This document shows, piece by piece, positions 43,094-56,600 of a stretch of 64,000 nucleotides of DNA. Below the pieces are notes generated by a model. That model did not search any database and was not told the DNA's origin. It saw only the letters and a program-made list of their open reading frames with translations. Position 1 is the stretch's first letter, and the number at the start of each line of letters is the position of its first letter. The stretch is from contig OU015674.1 of assembly GCA_907165275.2 (NCBI GenBank), positions 1,550,001 through 1,614,000 of the forward strand, read 5' to 3'. Made by a program: the position numbers and the translations under genes. This DNA is from Zygaena filipendulae (taxonomy: Eukaryota; Arthropoda; Insecta; Lepidoptera; Zygaenidae).

Positions 43094-43363
43094 ACAACCA
43101 CAAATTAACTAGACTTGGTGACAACATCGCATTCGTTCACTTTGTTTGTTCGACACCGTCTACGTCACAAATCGACACACTTGTGAAACCATCGACCACA
43201 CAGCCCATAGACGCCTAATAACAGGCGAATGGCTCCTGACAACACATCTGACTTATAGTTCCGATATAAATGTCCGCGCGGAAATACTCAATCAGTGTCG
43301 ACCACTACTGTGACCTGTCAACACGATCGGAGTGCATAAAGGAAGCGCTAAAAAAAACTCAAA

Positions 43364-43443
43364 ATGCCTCAGTGTAGCATTAAATGGTGCGGTAAAAAAA
43401 GCAACACATCTAATATGGAGAAAGATGGGATAACATTTCACTT
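43364..43443 (+). CDS. THAP zinc-finger first exon of the P-like transposase (fragment)
   Basis: ATG in the good context CAAAATG starts MPQCSIKWCGKKSNTSNMEK then DGITFH, ending in phase 2 at the donor CTT/GTAAGT. M-P-x-C-x4-C plus G-I-(S/T)-F-H is the start of the C2CH THAP DNA-binding domain. The FP, W and C..H parts should be on the next exon, which is absent from the element. Confidence 0.7.
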
Positions 43444-43620
43444 GTAAGTAACTATTATCTTTATTTGTTTACGAGAAACAAGGAAATCAACAAATTTTTT
43501 CGCAAGTACGGAGTTCACGGTTCACTGGTCGTGGTTTTAAAACAAAGTACTCAACCTATCGTGCCGTCTCATTCTTTCCCGTTGCGTAAATTAATCTATT
43601 TCTTTCCAACGTTTCGTGGC

Positions 43621-43702
43621 GCGTGTAACTAGCGCGTGTGGCCTTGAATTAGCCAATCACGGCGTGTAACTAGCGCGTGTGGCCTTGAATTAGCCAATCA
43701 CG
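43621..43702 (+). repeat. two 41-bp direct repeats inside the P-like element
   Basis: GCGTGTAACTAGCGCGTGTG then GCCTTGAATTAGCCAATCACG, twice in tandem and identical. Subterminal position would suit transposase binding; that is inference. Confidence 0.85.
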
Positions 43703-43807
43703 GCATTGCAACCCCGCTTCATCTTACCTCAGCTAGTTGCCAGAATGCATTCAATACGCAAAATCAAACATTAGGCGTCTATGGGCTGTGTGGTCGATGT
43801 GTGAAAC

Positions 43808-45060
43808 GGAACATTGCAACGAAACACCAATCACAGCCAAGCTTATCATATTACGTCACTTTTATTTTTTTGGGAAACATTTATACCTCTTTCAGAGAAG
43901 GCAAAAGAAACTAAGTCCTTACAGTCAACATATATTTTCCTTTTTCTGAAATTTTTTACTTTAAAATTCATCGGTAAGATGCATTTCGATTCTATACTGG
44001 AATAGGGTACTTGCATGATTTTTTTTTGTCAGTCTATTTTAAAGATATATAGCCTACTCAAACAAGGCAAGAAAAAGAAAAAATATATATGCATAAATTA
44101 ATTAAATAGAGCGTTTCAAATTTCCAACTTTTGACTTTACCGCCAAAACACGGAATGACGTCACTAGTTAAAAATTACACCTTATTTATCTGTGATAGAG
44201 ATGTCACTGTCGTATTGACAGGGTCATGTGACACTGACAGACAGATAACTCCAATATCAAAAACCGAAATTAAGGTTGAACTGTGTCGAGTTACTGCCAA
44301 AAGTTCCAGAAAAGAATCGAAATGCATCTTACCGATGCATTTTAAAGTAAAAATACTTTAGAAAAAGGAAAATATGTGTTGACTGTATGTACTCAGTTTC
44401 TTTTGCCTTCCCTGAAGAGGTAAAATTACCATACTCTTTGGGTCAATGTTTCTTAATGATGTAACATGTTAAGCGTGGTTGTGATTGGTGTTTCGTTGCA
44501 ACGTTCCGTTTCACAAAATTAAAAGTTGAATATTTTGGAAACTATTGATATTTTTAGTAAATCTTTCACGATAATTCTTTTCCAACGCTCTATTTTTGAA
44601 ATATTGACGCAATTTCTTATTATAAATTTCATGCAAGTACCCTATTTTTGGAAGTAACTCGACACAGTTCAACCTTAATTTCGCTTTTGAATATTGAAGT
44701 TATCTGTCTGTCAGTGTCACGTAACCCTGTCAATACGACAATGACATCTCTATCAAAGATTAATTTTGAACTAATGACGTCATTCCGTGTTTTGGCGGTA
44801 AATTCAAAAGTAGGAACTTTGAAACACTATATTTAATTAATTTATGCATTTTTTTTTCTTTTCTTGCTTTGTTTAAGTAGGCCATATATCTTTAAAATAA
44901 ATTAGGAAAAAAAAAATCATGTAAGTACCCTATTTACCCCAATGGAGAGCAAAGGAAGCTAAGTCCATACAGCCAATTCAATGGTATTTTTCTTCTTCTG
45001 AAGTTATTTACATCGAAATGCATTGGTGCATGCATTTCAATGCTTTAACCAGAGAGAAGG
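43808..45060. mobile_element. mosaic foldback (inverted-repeat) element
   Basis: Arm A 43808-43998 pairs with 44306-44518 (GGAACATTGCAACGAAACAC; GGCAAAAGAAACT; ATCGGTAAGATGCATTTCGA). Arm B 44001-44302, starting AATAGGGTACTTGCATGA, pairs with 44649-44935, ending TCATGTAAGTACCCTATTT. A third terminus TCATGCAAGTACCCTATTT lies at 44629-44647, and a decayed A-like stretch follows at 44940-45060. So it is A-B-A'-x-B'-a, about 1.25 kb. Confidence 0.7.
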
Positions 45061-47321
45061 TAATCACTACGTGGCTTTAACAATGGATTTTTTGACAGCA
45101 ACTCTTTATAGTTGAATGATGAATCTCTGTGGGAAGTTGTATAGTAAAACGACGACTTCCCGATGAACGCCCCATTTTATGTTATTTCACTGTTTCCACA
45201 GACTTCATCAATAATCCACCAAATTCACACAATATTAATCACGATAAACTAATTTGCAAAACAAAGAAATAAAGCTGACGTCCGTCATTGCTAAAATCCC
45301 ACCAAAAGCTCTCATCGCAATGAATTACCTACCGATTTCGTTCTAAAATCTTAATGATGTGCTGTCAAAAATAAATGAGGATCTTTTTGAAAACGGCTCC
45401 TCTTTACTAATTAAATTAAATTTAATTGAATACCAATAAACATCAATTTGTTGAACGTCTCTATCTCTGAGTACGGCGATTTTGTTTGTTCAAATTAAAG
45501 TAATCCATGAAACGACTCTGAGTGCGGCCATAAAACAAAATTAATTGCGATAAACGGCGATAGATGGCAAAATTGAAGAACTGCTAATTCACATATTATT
45601 AAAAAAATGTAAAATGTAATACTTTGACAGCGTTTGACAGCTATATTTTTTTTATTCGAACATCCGTTTTTCTTATTGGGATTTGTGCACTGTGCAGTAG
45701 AAAAAACAATGGTGTGACTGTGATTGCAGACTTTTATTTGTAAGTATTTATAGAATCCGATATCAATTTAGATTAAAGTAACGGTAGAGGATCGATGAAA
45801 ATCTTTTACATGTACGAAGGTGATGAATAAGAGGTATTTATACAATTCCATGGAAATCTCTCTTTTGTGTTTGACGTGCTGTCATTTCAATTTTTCACAT
45901 ATTTATTCAACTATGCGCCATTTGATCTCGAATAGAACGGCAGATGTGTGCAGATTCTAGTATTACAAAAATTCGCTAAGCAATTCAATTGCAAATGTAG
46001 TAAGCTTCGACCGCTGCTTTCTGGACGAAACTATACCACCCTCATAATTTTTCTCCATCAACTTTTTGTTTTATTACCGGCACCGTCATTCGTGTTTCTT
46101 CTAGTACACTTTGCATCACATTTTGATCGTAAGTACGTAATTATAGCTGCCTGTAAATGGAAAAGTCGCTTTTTTGTTTATTTAGTCGGTTTTGTGCAAA
46201 TGTTGGTGATTATGACGTCTGATGTGTCATTACCCCAGTCGAATCGTTGCGGCATGCTGAGATAAATTACCGTTTGTTTTTACTCTGATTGAGTCATGCA
46301 TATTAAACAAATTCAATACTATTTCTCAATACCTTATCATCAAGGCTATAAATTAATGTTCAAATCTATTTGTATGCCAAAACAATCACATCAACTGCAT
46401 CATTTTTTAATGACATGTTGATGAGACTGAGAACTACATGATTGGTTTTTCTAATCTTGACAACATCACTATCTGTAAACACTTCCATTAATTGGTAAGC
46501 TTTCTCAGTAAGGTCATTGATTGTGACTGTAAATTTAGAAGTATTTATTTCACTTACTGTGTAACAATATTTTTAAAGTTTGTCAATGACATAACTCTTA
46601 ATGCTTATCTCGAAACTAAACACAAGTTTTGTGTGACTTAGTCTGTTTTGTATTTTAAATAGTACAAATAGGTACTGTTTTTAAATGTTATAACTGAATT
46701 CTTAGTTCTATGTTGAGTGGAACATTTTATAAAGAAGTCACATGTAACATAAAACTTGACTAAACAAGAAATTGTGTTATCTTTGTTACAGATATCATCT
46801 GAAAAAACAATCCTACAATAAAACTTTCCAAAATCTTCCTCAAGACTGTTACTATTTTAAATTTTTTAATATTATCTTTTTATTTAGAACCAATCGAAAG
46901 GGTGTGAGTAGTAGATAGTTAGAACGAAGGATGCCAACACAGAGAGAGAGAAGCAAAAGACGAAATTAGTTATTTAATTACGATTCAATTATAATTAATT
47001 AATCAGTTATAAAATCTAATTATTTATCTGTAATTTTGTTTTCAAGCAATTAATTACTAAATTTGTATTTTAAAACTACTTAATTAAAAAAACAGATGAA
47101 ATGTAATTTTTTTTTAACATAAAGACATTGAAATTGTACAGGAATTGCGAACAAGTTATTTATTAAATAAATTATTTCAACTAAATAAAGATACTATTTA
47201 TAATTGCTGAAGATTAAATGTTGATTATCACAATGAATAAATATGAACATAAAATTTTACGAGAAAATATGGTTATCTGATGTAAATCAGAGCTTTGTAA
47301 GAAGTTATTTGATGGACCAAT
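45061..47321. other. AT-rich region upstream of the 47.3-kb gene
   Basis: A relic of the Harbinger MITE (ACGACTCTGAGTGCGGCC at about 45512). One short ORF at 45948-46265 without splice or homology support. TTTGTTACAG at 46781-46790 could be an acceptor for a 5' UTR exon of the gene at 47322. Nothing else seen. Confidence 0.4.
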
Positions 47322-47627
47322 ATGGACAATATGGCCTCCAACGTGTCTTCACGTAGCACCAAGCAGAGAAAAGATAATCTTATCACGAGGAAACAAGACA
47401 AATCACCTGAGAAGACCATCAGGGGCACGAGAGGAGCTTATCGAGCAGTAGCTTCCACTTCCAAGAGGCCAACTGATGAGGAGCAGAGTGATACAGGCTC
47501 AACGGAGAGACTGGACCGACCCAAAAAGTTCATATCACAGAATAAAAGCAACTATGGTCTGGGAAAGAGGCCTGACTTTTCACTAAAATCCAGGAATGTT
47601 CACATTCAGTCTTCTCGATATGGACAG
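47322..47627 (+). CDS. unidentified gene, exon 1
   Basis: A TGA lies in frame at 47310, so translation starts at MDNMASNVSSRSTKQRKDNL or at the internal ATGG (47331). Ends KSRNVHIQSSRYGQ before donor GTGAGT, phase 0. Confidence 0.75.
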
Positions 47628-50600
47628 GTGAGTGAAAAAAATATCTTTTCGTCATTATATCAACATGCCTCCTTGATGGGTTTTACCCTACTTTTATTAT
47701 TTGTTTATTTAACTAGTTGTGCCCTGCGGTTTCATCCGCGTTAATTTCAGAGTTCCCGCGGTAATTCCGGGATAAAAGTACCCTATGTGTTAATCTGATG
47801 TATAAGCTATATTATTGTAAAGTTTCAATAAAATACATCCAGTAGTTTTTGCAGAGTAACAAACATCCATCCATCCATCCATCCATCCATACATACTTAC
47901 AAACTTTCGCGTTTATAATATTAGTAGGATGCTTCCTTGATAGGTTTTAGTTTTTACCCTATTTTTATTTATATTATGTTTAACAAGGTCAAGGTGGTCA
48001 ACTTTAAGGTGGTGTGTGAATTTTGTAATTTTAATGCACTTACTAGCGGTGCATTGCGGTTTCACCCACGTGAGTTTCGCAATTCCCGCAGGAACTCCAA
48101 TTTTCTTTAGTACAAACCGTCTCTTGATAATTACGATCCTAACAAAAAATTCACATTGGTCGAGCCATTTTCGAGTTTTAGCAAGAAAAACTAACAGCAA
48201 TTCATTTTTATGTATATATATGTAGATAAAAAGTTCATTGAACTTATGAGTGATGTTTATATATAAAATTAAATTATTAATTACAGAATTATTATTGGTA
48301 CTGCATGGTAATGTGATAATTTAATAGTTCAATAACTATGTAGGTAAATACCATATTATTATACTATTAAATACTAGCTGTCCCTCCCGGTTTCACCCGC
48401 GGTAATTTCGGAGTTCTCGCGGGGGAATTCCAGGATAAAATATAAATATAAACCTTCCTCATCAATCACTCTATCTATTGGTGAAAACCGCATGAAAATC
48501 CGTTGTGTAGTTTTAAAGATCTAAGCATACATAGAGACAGACAGTCAGCGGGAAGCGACTTTGTTTTAATCTAGTACCTAATGAGCAAAAATAACTTGTG
48601 ATTTATAATCTACATAATCTATTGAAGTGATAAGGATCTTGTTGTTTGATTTAAAATATAATAATATATTATGAGTGTATATCTGCTAGGCACTGCAGCC
48701 ACTGAATTTTATGTGGCGTTATCTGTTTGGATTCCGAACTTGAACTCAATTCAAGGGACATACATAGTTTGTCTTCAGCAAAACAGCACTGTTCAGTGTT
48801 CACACCGTACGGCGTTTTAAAATAACCTTGTTTTTATTAGCTTCATATTGTTGTGGATTTTTGAAATGTTCACATATACATAGATGTAACCTTTTGTTGC
48901 GACACGCTGTTTTTGGTACTTTTATTTTTGCAAATGATCTATTAATTATCTCTGTTCTTGCCATTGTCGTAACAAATAAAGTTCATTTCATTTCTATGGA
49001 TCTTTAGCATTCAGTACTGTAAGATCCGGGAGGTACAGTGTGTGGATCTGTACTATCTTTGAGATAACAATACTCAGAGCTGTGGTTAGAACTGTCGTCA
49101 ATACAATATAAGATCTTATCGTGTACTACGGGCCCTTAATTTAAATTTTAGTGTGACCTCCCTAGCGAATCAAGTTGTTCAGCGGTGACAAACGTTTTGG
49201 CGACTGATGTCGACGACCAGTTGACGTCTGCGACCTTTCCTTACTTTCAATTGACCGTTCGCAATCGTTTGAGGACACACTGCTTTTTTAACCACCTTCA
49301 GAGAGGGAAAGTTCTTGTGTTCACCAAATGCGCGTGCGATTTTGGGTAAAACTATACACGATTGATTTTTATGATTATTTATGGTATTTATTTTAAAAAA
49401 AAATACTATACGAACATAACCACATAGGTATATGTATAAAGGATCCTGTCCAGGGAATTTCACTTTAACAGAACGTAGGAGGTGAAATCTAGAAATGAGT
49501 TAAACTTTTTGGTTGAAAAACTTTACTATCTTAGTTCCCTCAGGATGGGAATCCTGTAACCTTAGCTATATCAAAAAGAACTCAAACAGCCGATGTTATC
49601 GAAGTTTATTCGTTCTCGCGTGTCGTGTTAGTCCTTTGTCCTGGTGCGCTCTGCGGTAGCCCATAAACATTGTATGTTCGTTGTTGACATGCGCACACGC
49701 CGCTATGATTGCAAAATGGGATAACAACGCGCGGTAGGTGGATCCCGCGGCGGTTACCGGTTAATTAACCGGGAGTTGGGCCCTCTTAACAGATGGATAC
49801 GTATGTTGTTAGTGCAGCCACTTGGCTCTGTGGGCTTGTACGATTGTGTGTAAGTTGTTTTATTTTTATGTTGTGATTAATAGCAGTTCCTCCCTCGGTT
49901 TCACTTGTATTTATTTCTGGATTCCCTCGGAAACTGTTCGTATCGAGATGCAAAGTAGCTTTTGTCCTATTCCAAGACCGTAATTGTGTGAATTTCGCGA
50001 CTCCGTCGGGCGTCGGGAACGTTTTGTACCGGTAGATATAAAGAGTATGCTGATTGCTGTTACCTATAGGGAAAATGTAGCTTCATAGTTGTTATCAGTG
50101 AATTTTTTTTTTTATGAATAATACATATGTTCAGCAATAAACTTGTTTCCGGGATATGAAAATCAAAATTCTATTTACTCCGTCTTGTAGATTAATAAAA
50201 AATAATAGACCCGTATTTTTTGCTTTTTCAAAGAATTGAAAAAATACTACGATAAAACGCATTAAAGTTTAGGATTGGGGGTTTCTTGACGTCATAACGT
50301 CGACGTCACGTCAGCACGGCGTGACGTCACGCGACATTTCAACTTAATGTATCTGTGTTATTTTTTATTACGTGAAAAATGAAAAAATACGTGTCCAGCA
50401 TTTTTTATTAATCTACAAGACGGACTAAAAATTAAAGTTTGGTTTACAAGCCCATTCCAGAGTTTATCCCCAACAAACAAACTTTGCTTGTTATTTACAT
50501 TAGGTATAGATTAGCATCACCCCACGGTATCACCCGCGTGAGTGTCGAAATTCCAGCAGCAACTCCAAAGTTCTTTCATATTCTTTTTCTCCTTACAATA

Positions 50601-53600
50601 ACAAACGCAACTATAAGAATTAGTGCTCCAGCCGTTCACGCGTGATGCCATGACCAAGGGAAATAGGAATTCATTTTTATACATATATACTTATAGACTA
50701 GTTGTCCCGCGCGGTTTCCCGCGATAATTTCGAAGATCCCGCGGAATTGTTCCATACAAACTTTGCAACCCCTTCTCTTCCCTTTAGGGGTTTAATTTTC
50801 AAAAATCCTTTCTTATGGGATGCCTACGTCATACAAAGAACCCACCCTCCAAGTTTCAGGTCTCTAGGATCAGCGGTTTAGGCGGTGCGTTGATCCATCA
50901 GTCATTCAGGACAAAGCATTTTATATGTATAGAATATATATAGATTATGGCACGTTGGATTTTCTTTCGTTCTTCTCAATATTTTAACCTTCACGAGTTC
51001 AATATAGATACATGCCATGTGTGCTTGATGTGCCCACTGCCCACCGTGTTATGTAAACAATTAGTGTTGATTAGGTGACAATATAAACGTGATTCACTGA
51101 TGCGTGCCGTTTGTTCTTCTGCTAACCAAAATGACTGTGTCATCGAAACTCATGTCGCATCTAGTTATCACTACATAGTATAAAACAAAGTCGCTTCCCG
51201 CTGTCTGTCTGTTCCTATGTATATGCTTAGATCTTTAAAACTAGGTGCGCAACGGATTTTCATGCGGTTTTCACCAATAGATAGTGATTCATGACGAAGG
51301 TTTAATACCTATGTTTTATCTTGGAATTCCCGCGGGAACTCCAAAATTACCGCGGGTGAAACCGCGGGGGACAGCTAGTAATAAATAAATTATTGTTATT
51401 CGAACTTTGTCCTCAGTTCTGAACATTGAACACCCTAACTAATATAAATGCGAATGCGAAAGTATCTTATCTACTGAAGCGATAGTCATGACATTTTGCT
51501 TATAATTATACTTTATAATATGTCACCGTAAAATTGTAATGTACCTATACTTTTTTAATGCTGAAAGTGTGCTCGCAAAGAGATCGGTACCGACGGACGG
51601 TGCTAATTTCTGTTGTGGTCACAGTACCTAAACTAACTTAGAGTGGCGGGGTGTACCCGTGATTTTTATCTCGATAGGTTGAGCAGTTAAGGCATGAAAA
51701 GGTAACAGACAGACAGAGTTATACCTTTCCATTTACATATATCATTAGTTTGGATTATGAATATAAAAAATTCAAAAACGAAAATCATGAAAATTATGAT
51801 TTTTAGATAATACCAACGAACGTTGAAAATGACAAATATTTTCTCAAAATTCCTTATAATACCACAAATAACGTTGACGCAACTTAATAATATGTACCTA
51901 TATACCTACTAGTCGATCAGAACTTATTGAGTGACCTATTATAGGCTATTTTTTGTCCGCAACCGCCGACTATTTGAACTTTGAAGTGAACTCTGCGGAC
52001 TTTTCCAAAACGCCCGTGTTCGTGTCGATGTCGGCCTGTCTGCCTTGTTGCAGGTGTCCTAGTTTCCCAGGGGTTGGCCGTTGGCGCTAACCCGCTAGCC
52101 CACTACACTACAGCATTACGCAACTCGACACTGTCGTATTCGATTATATCTCTTCGGCATTGGAGTTTGAATTTGAGGAAAAACTTAATTTTGTCTCGAA
52201 ACGCATAGATATCTATACCTACATATAAATAAAATTGAAATGTCTGTTTGAATTCCAAATCAACAGCCTTTTACTAAATGCATATTAAAGTAGGTATTCA
52301 TATAGTTTTTTTTTATCTCTGAAATGGTTGAACCGATTTTAACGCGACTTTCGTTAGCAGATAGCTGGTGTTATAAGGAGTAACTTGGCTACTTTTATTT
52401 TAGTTTCTGCTGGAATATCGAAATTCACGCGTGTGAAACCGCGGGTTTCAGCCTGTAGCAGTGTACAATAATTTTCTTATTTTTTTAAATATCTTCGATG
52501 TACAGACGCGTCTCTAAATTTTTAATAACGGTTAGATACAGACAGTGACTTTTAAAGCATTTAAACTATATTTTCGCCGCGGCATCACCTGCGTTAATTT
52601 AAAAAGTTCCCGCGGGAATTCCGAAATAAAAAGTACCGTTTTCTTATTTGCATTCCTGAAAACGAGAATGCAAATTTCCATGAACAATACTCCCGTGAAC
52701 AATAGTATTATAATTGTGTTTATACCTAGATATATATTACATTGACGCACTTGTTCTTATAACTAGCCTACATATTTATGTTCTTGTATTAGGTACAAAA
52801 TATTGATTGATAAACGATAAAAATTCCGATTTTTATAACACAACATGCTGTCGAAGTTACGAGATAGATCGATCGAGAGCATATTATGCCCGCTCGCTGC
52901 TATATCGTCACTGACGTATCTATCTATCGATAGACGGTTATAAGAATCGGTTCATCATACTGATGAAAAAAAAAAAAACGTACCTACCTAAATTTAAAGT
53001 TTCATACAAATGTCCCTAGAAGAACCAAAACCGTCAAAAATAATTTGCTTGTATAAGTGGACATAGATAAGCAATAGTGTGTTAACCCACACTGGAGAAA
53101 TTTTGAGTAAATCGTGTTTTAAAATTATAGCACCATTTTCTGTCAATATTTTTTATGTTAAATATTTAGTTACATACTTAAACAATTTAATAAGGTAAAC
53201 ACATAATTAAAAAACGTTCCCTATAGCTCTCCATAAATCGTTATGAATAGGTAACTTAATTTTGTGGGTTAACATGTTATTGCTTATCTGCGTCCAAGTA
53301 AAGTTCGTGCTTATGCATACGACCATAACACTATATTCTTAGAACTCAATAGTACATTGTTATCCTAGGGGTGAAAGTAAAGTCTTTCTCCCGAGGATAA
53401 CACTGTGCTTTTCATTACGAATGCAAGGAAAGTCAAAATAAAAATAGGAATTGGCTAAAGAAAAAATGAGTGAAGATCGGATAGTCGCTTGACACTTTCC
53501 CACCTATTTCTTTTTCTTTGGCCGGCTAGCTATTCAGCCAGTATTTTTTATTTACATTGTGGCGACCTAAAAAAAATATCATCTTTAATTATTAAGTATT

Positions 53601-56600
53601 AATTAAAGAAAATAAAAAAATATAAATAGGAATTAGCTTAGGAAAAAGTGAGTGAATTTTATTTTAATTAATACCTACTTAAACTTTACGTTATTTCAAT
53701 TTTACATCGCGCTGGCTGTATAAAAAGTTGAAACATTGTTCAATAGAAATGTGAAAATAGACCTAGTTTTTTTTTAATAATTTGACAGTTGTCAGTTGAA
53801 AGCGATTCTCCCTAGGGCTGAAAAGGGTTACTTTCAACCCGCTTCTCAGGCAACTTCAGACCTACTTTCCGAGTATGAGTAATGAAAAAGAACATTTCAT
53901 CGTTAGGTACAGGAGGTACTATGATAAAAGAAACCTGCAAACAAGTTATTTTATGAGGACATTTATACGTCTCTGATTGTATATCTTAATATATCAATGA
54001 ATCGTCACATCAAAATCGGTTCAGCTTAACAATTTAACCTTTAGAACGTACAACATGTTCTCGACAGTTTAAAGATCAATAAGTTCCCAAGGGAATCTTG
54101 AAATTAACACTGTCTCACGCGGCCGAGGCCGTTGACAATAGGCTAGTTTCCTAAATTTTTCTTTTTAGTCTGTTTTGTAGATTATTAAAAAATATTGGAC
54201 ACGTATTTTTTTATTTTTTATGTAACCAAAAAATAACGGAGATATATCAAGTCGAAATTTCACATGACGTCACGCCTCGCTACAGTATGTTCGCACGTTA
54301 TAGCGAGCTGTGACATCACGAGTCCCCCACCCTAAACTTTAATGCGCTTTATCTATGCATATTTCCATTATTTTAAAAAAGCAAAAAATACGTGTCTTTT
54401 ATTTTTTTATTATCTAACTGACGGACTAAATAGAATTTTGATTTTTTTACCCAGGAAACTAGCCTATTATCAAAGAAAAATATCTCATTTTAATACTCGA
54501 TAAACGAGTAGGCGCTGCAGTGAGGTGGTCGAACTCTTATAAGCTCTTATGTATATACGCTACTCAAACTAATCCTTTCACCGCCATCCCCGTAATATCA
54601 CGATCTACCAAAGAGAGGCACCTGGCGCCAGACACGTGATATTCCATTACTGACAAAACACTGCACACCCAACTCAGATTGCGTGTACTTATAGTACACA
54701 CACACACAGTTCTTGTAGTTTTAATGACTGATTTTAAGCATTCCCAACACTAGGAGAAATCACGCCTAAAACGTGTGGCGCTGTAGGTTAGGTTACCAAA
54801 ACATGGCGGTGGCCCTGGGCCAAAATCAGCGCTAGGAGTTCCCTGGAGTTCCCGCACTTATAGCAATAATATGCTAGAGACGTTGACCGTTTTAGCACTG
54901 CAGAATGGGGATGTGGACTACTTTTGAAAATCAAAATTCTAATTAGTCCGTCAGTTAGAAAATAAAAAAACAATAGACACGTATTTTTTTGCTTTTTTAA
55001 ATAAATTAAAATATACAGAGATAAAGCGCATTAAAGTTTAGGGTGAGGGGGTCGAGACGTCACTAACCGCTAAAACCGCCATACAAACTGTCAGAATAGT
55101 GACGTCACGCGAAATTTCAACTCAATATATCGCCGTTATTTTTTGATTACGTAAAAAAAGAAAAAATACGTGTCCAATATTTTTTATAATCTACAAGACG
55201 GACTAAAAAATACAAAATTGTCAACATGCCCATTAGGATGTACTTACCATACAAATACACCTGTGACATTTTCATTTCGTTGCTTTTAAATATTTTTGGT
55301 ACATTCGTACGTATCTATATGAATAATATTAGTTACGATTGTCATGACAAATAGGTACGTAGTTACGCGGTGAAATTTCCGTATTGAAATTTAGGTATAC
55401 TATGGACGCATTTTAGAGCTCTACGCGTCTTTACTATGCAGGCAATGCCTGTCATTTCCATAGTAAAGTTTTCAATAGTGAATTAAAGACGGGCTCTAAA
55501 ATGCTTCCATAGTAAATTTCAATACGAAAATTTCACCGTGTAAGTAGGTACATGCGGACTTTGCGGTAGTCGGGATGACTTCACGCATCGCACTTAAAAC
55601 TATAGCTTTTCCTGCGGTTTCACTCTCGTGGATTATGTGCTCCCCGTCGGAAACTTAAATCATCATTATGCACACGTTGAAAAGGACAATACGGTTCTTT
55701 TTATCCCGGAATTCCCGTTGATACTCGGGTGAAACCGCGGGGAACAGCTAGTATTATATTATATATGTAGGTGTTCCCCCGGCTTTTCGCCCGCTTCAGT
55801 TTCCCGGAATCCCTCGTGAATCCTTTGTCACTTTTTTCATATCAGTGAAAAATTTTTTGAATCAATTCAGTACTGTTCCTTTATTAACTTATATTACCCC
55901 CTACGTCCAAACTTACAAATCCAAGTTGACAAACTCTATTTATCTATATAAATAAAAATGAATCCCTTTGTTGTGATTGTTATTGAAAGGAGAAGGTTCT
56001 TATGAAAAAAGTTTGGAGTTCCTGCGGGAATTCCGAAACTCACGCGGTTGAATCTCCTAAACGGTTGGACCGATTTTGACGGAACTATCCATGGGACTAT
56101 CATTGCTAATTAGATAATGTGGTGTAAGAAGTAAAGTAGACTATTTTAGTGTTCCTGCGGGTATTCCAAACTCACGCGGGTGAAACCGCGGGAGAAAGCC
56201 AGTTTATAGTAGGTATACGTGTAGGCTGTAGGTTGGTATGCTAACCTACTAGGTTAGGGTACTACTAGGGTAGGTGTACTTACTGACAAAATATTTTTTT
56301 TTCCCGGAGAGTGGAAGGATTGGTTCGAGCGATAAAATAAAATCATGAATCTGTTTAATATTGGTGATTCAGTCGCTAGTCGGTTCGCTTCCTTACATGT
56401 GCTCGGAGTTTTTTTTTGGTCTATATTTATTTGTTATTAAAAATGTAAGGTTAAACTTGTTTTAGTGCTACTTTGAGTTCTGTAAGTTTAAGTATTTCAG
56501 AGGTCGCATACAAATTGGTTCCGCGATATATTTTTTTGTTCGTTCATTTATTAATTTTAATTATTGAAAGTTAACAATAAACCGAAAGAGAATAGGTGTA

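Larger units (their letters stand above)
43190..43799 (+). mobile_element. P-element-like transposon, internally deleted, with THAP exon
   Basis: Perfect 30-bp terminal inverted repeats (43190-43219 and 43770-43799, starting CATCGACCACACAGCCCATA) are flanked by an exact 8-bp duplication TGTGAAAC (43182-43189, 43800-43807). An uninterrupted inverted copy of the target (TTGTGAAACGGAAC, reverse complement near 44500-44516) shows the empty site. Inside is a THAP-domain first exon. Drosophila P elements share the ~31-bp TIRs beginning CA, 8-bp duplications and an N-terminal THAP domain in the transposase. At 610 bp most of the transposase is missing, so this copy cannot move alone. Two 41-bp direct repeats with CCAAT lie near the right end. 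Confidence 0.82.

Noticed and set aside
43364..43443. THAP exon as the first exon of a host gene divergent from mon2
   Set aside because: It lies inside 30-bp TIRs with an 8-bp duplication and a nearby empty site, so it belongs to a transposon.
45948..46265. 105-codon plus-strand ORF with hydrophobic runs
   Set aside because: No family motif, AT-rich codon use unlike the real exons, and no supported splice sites.
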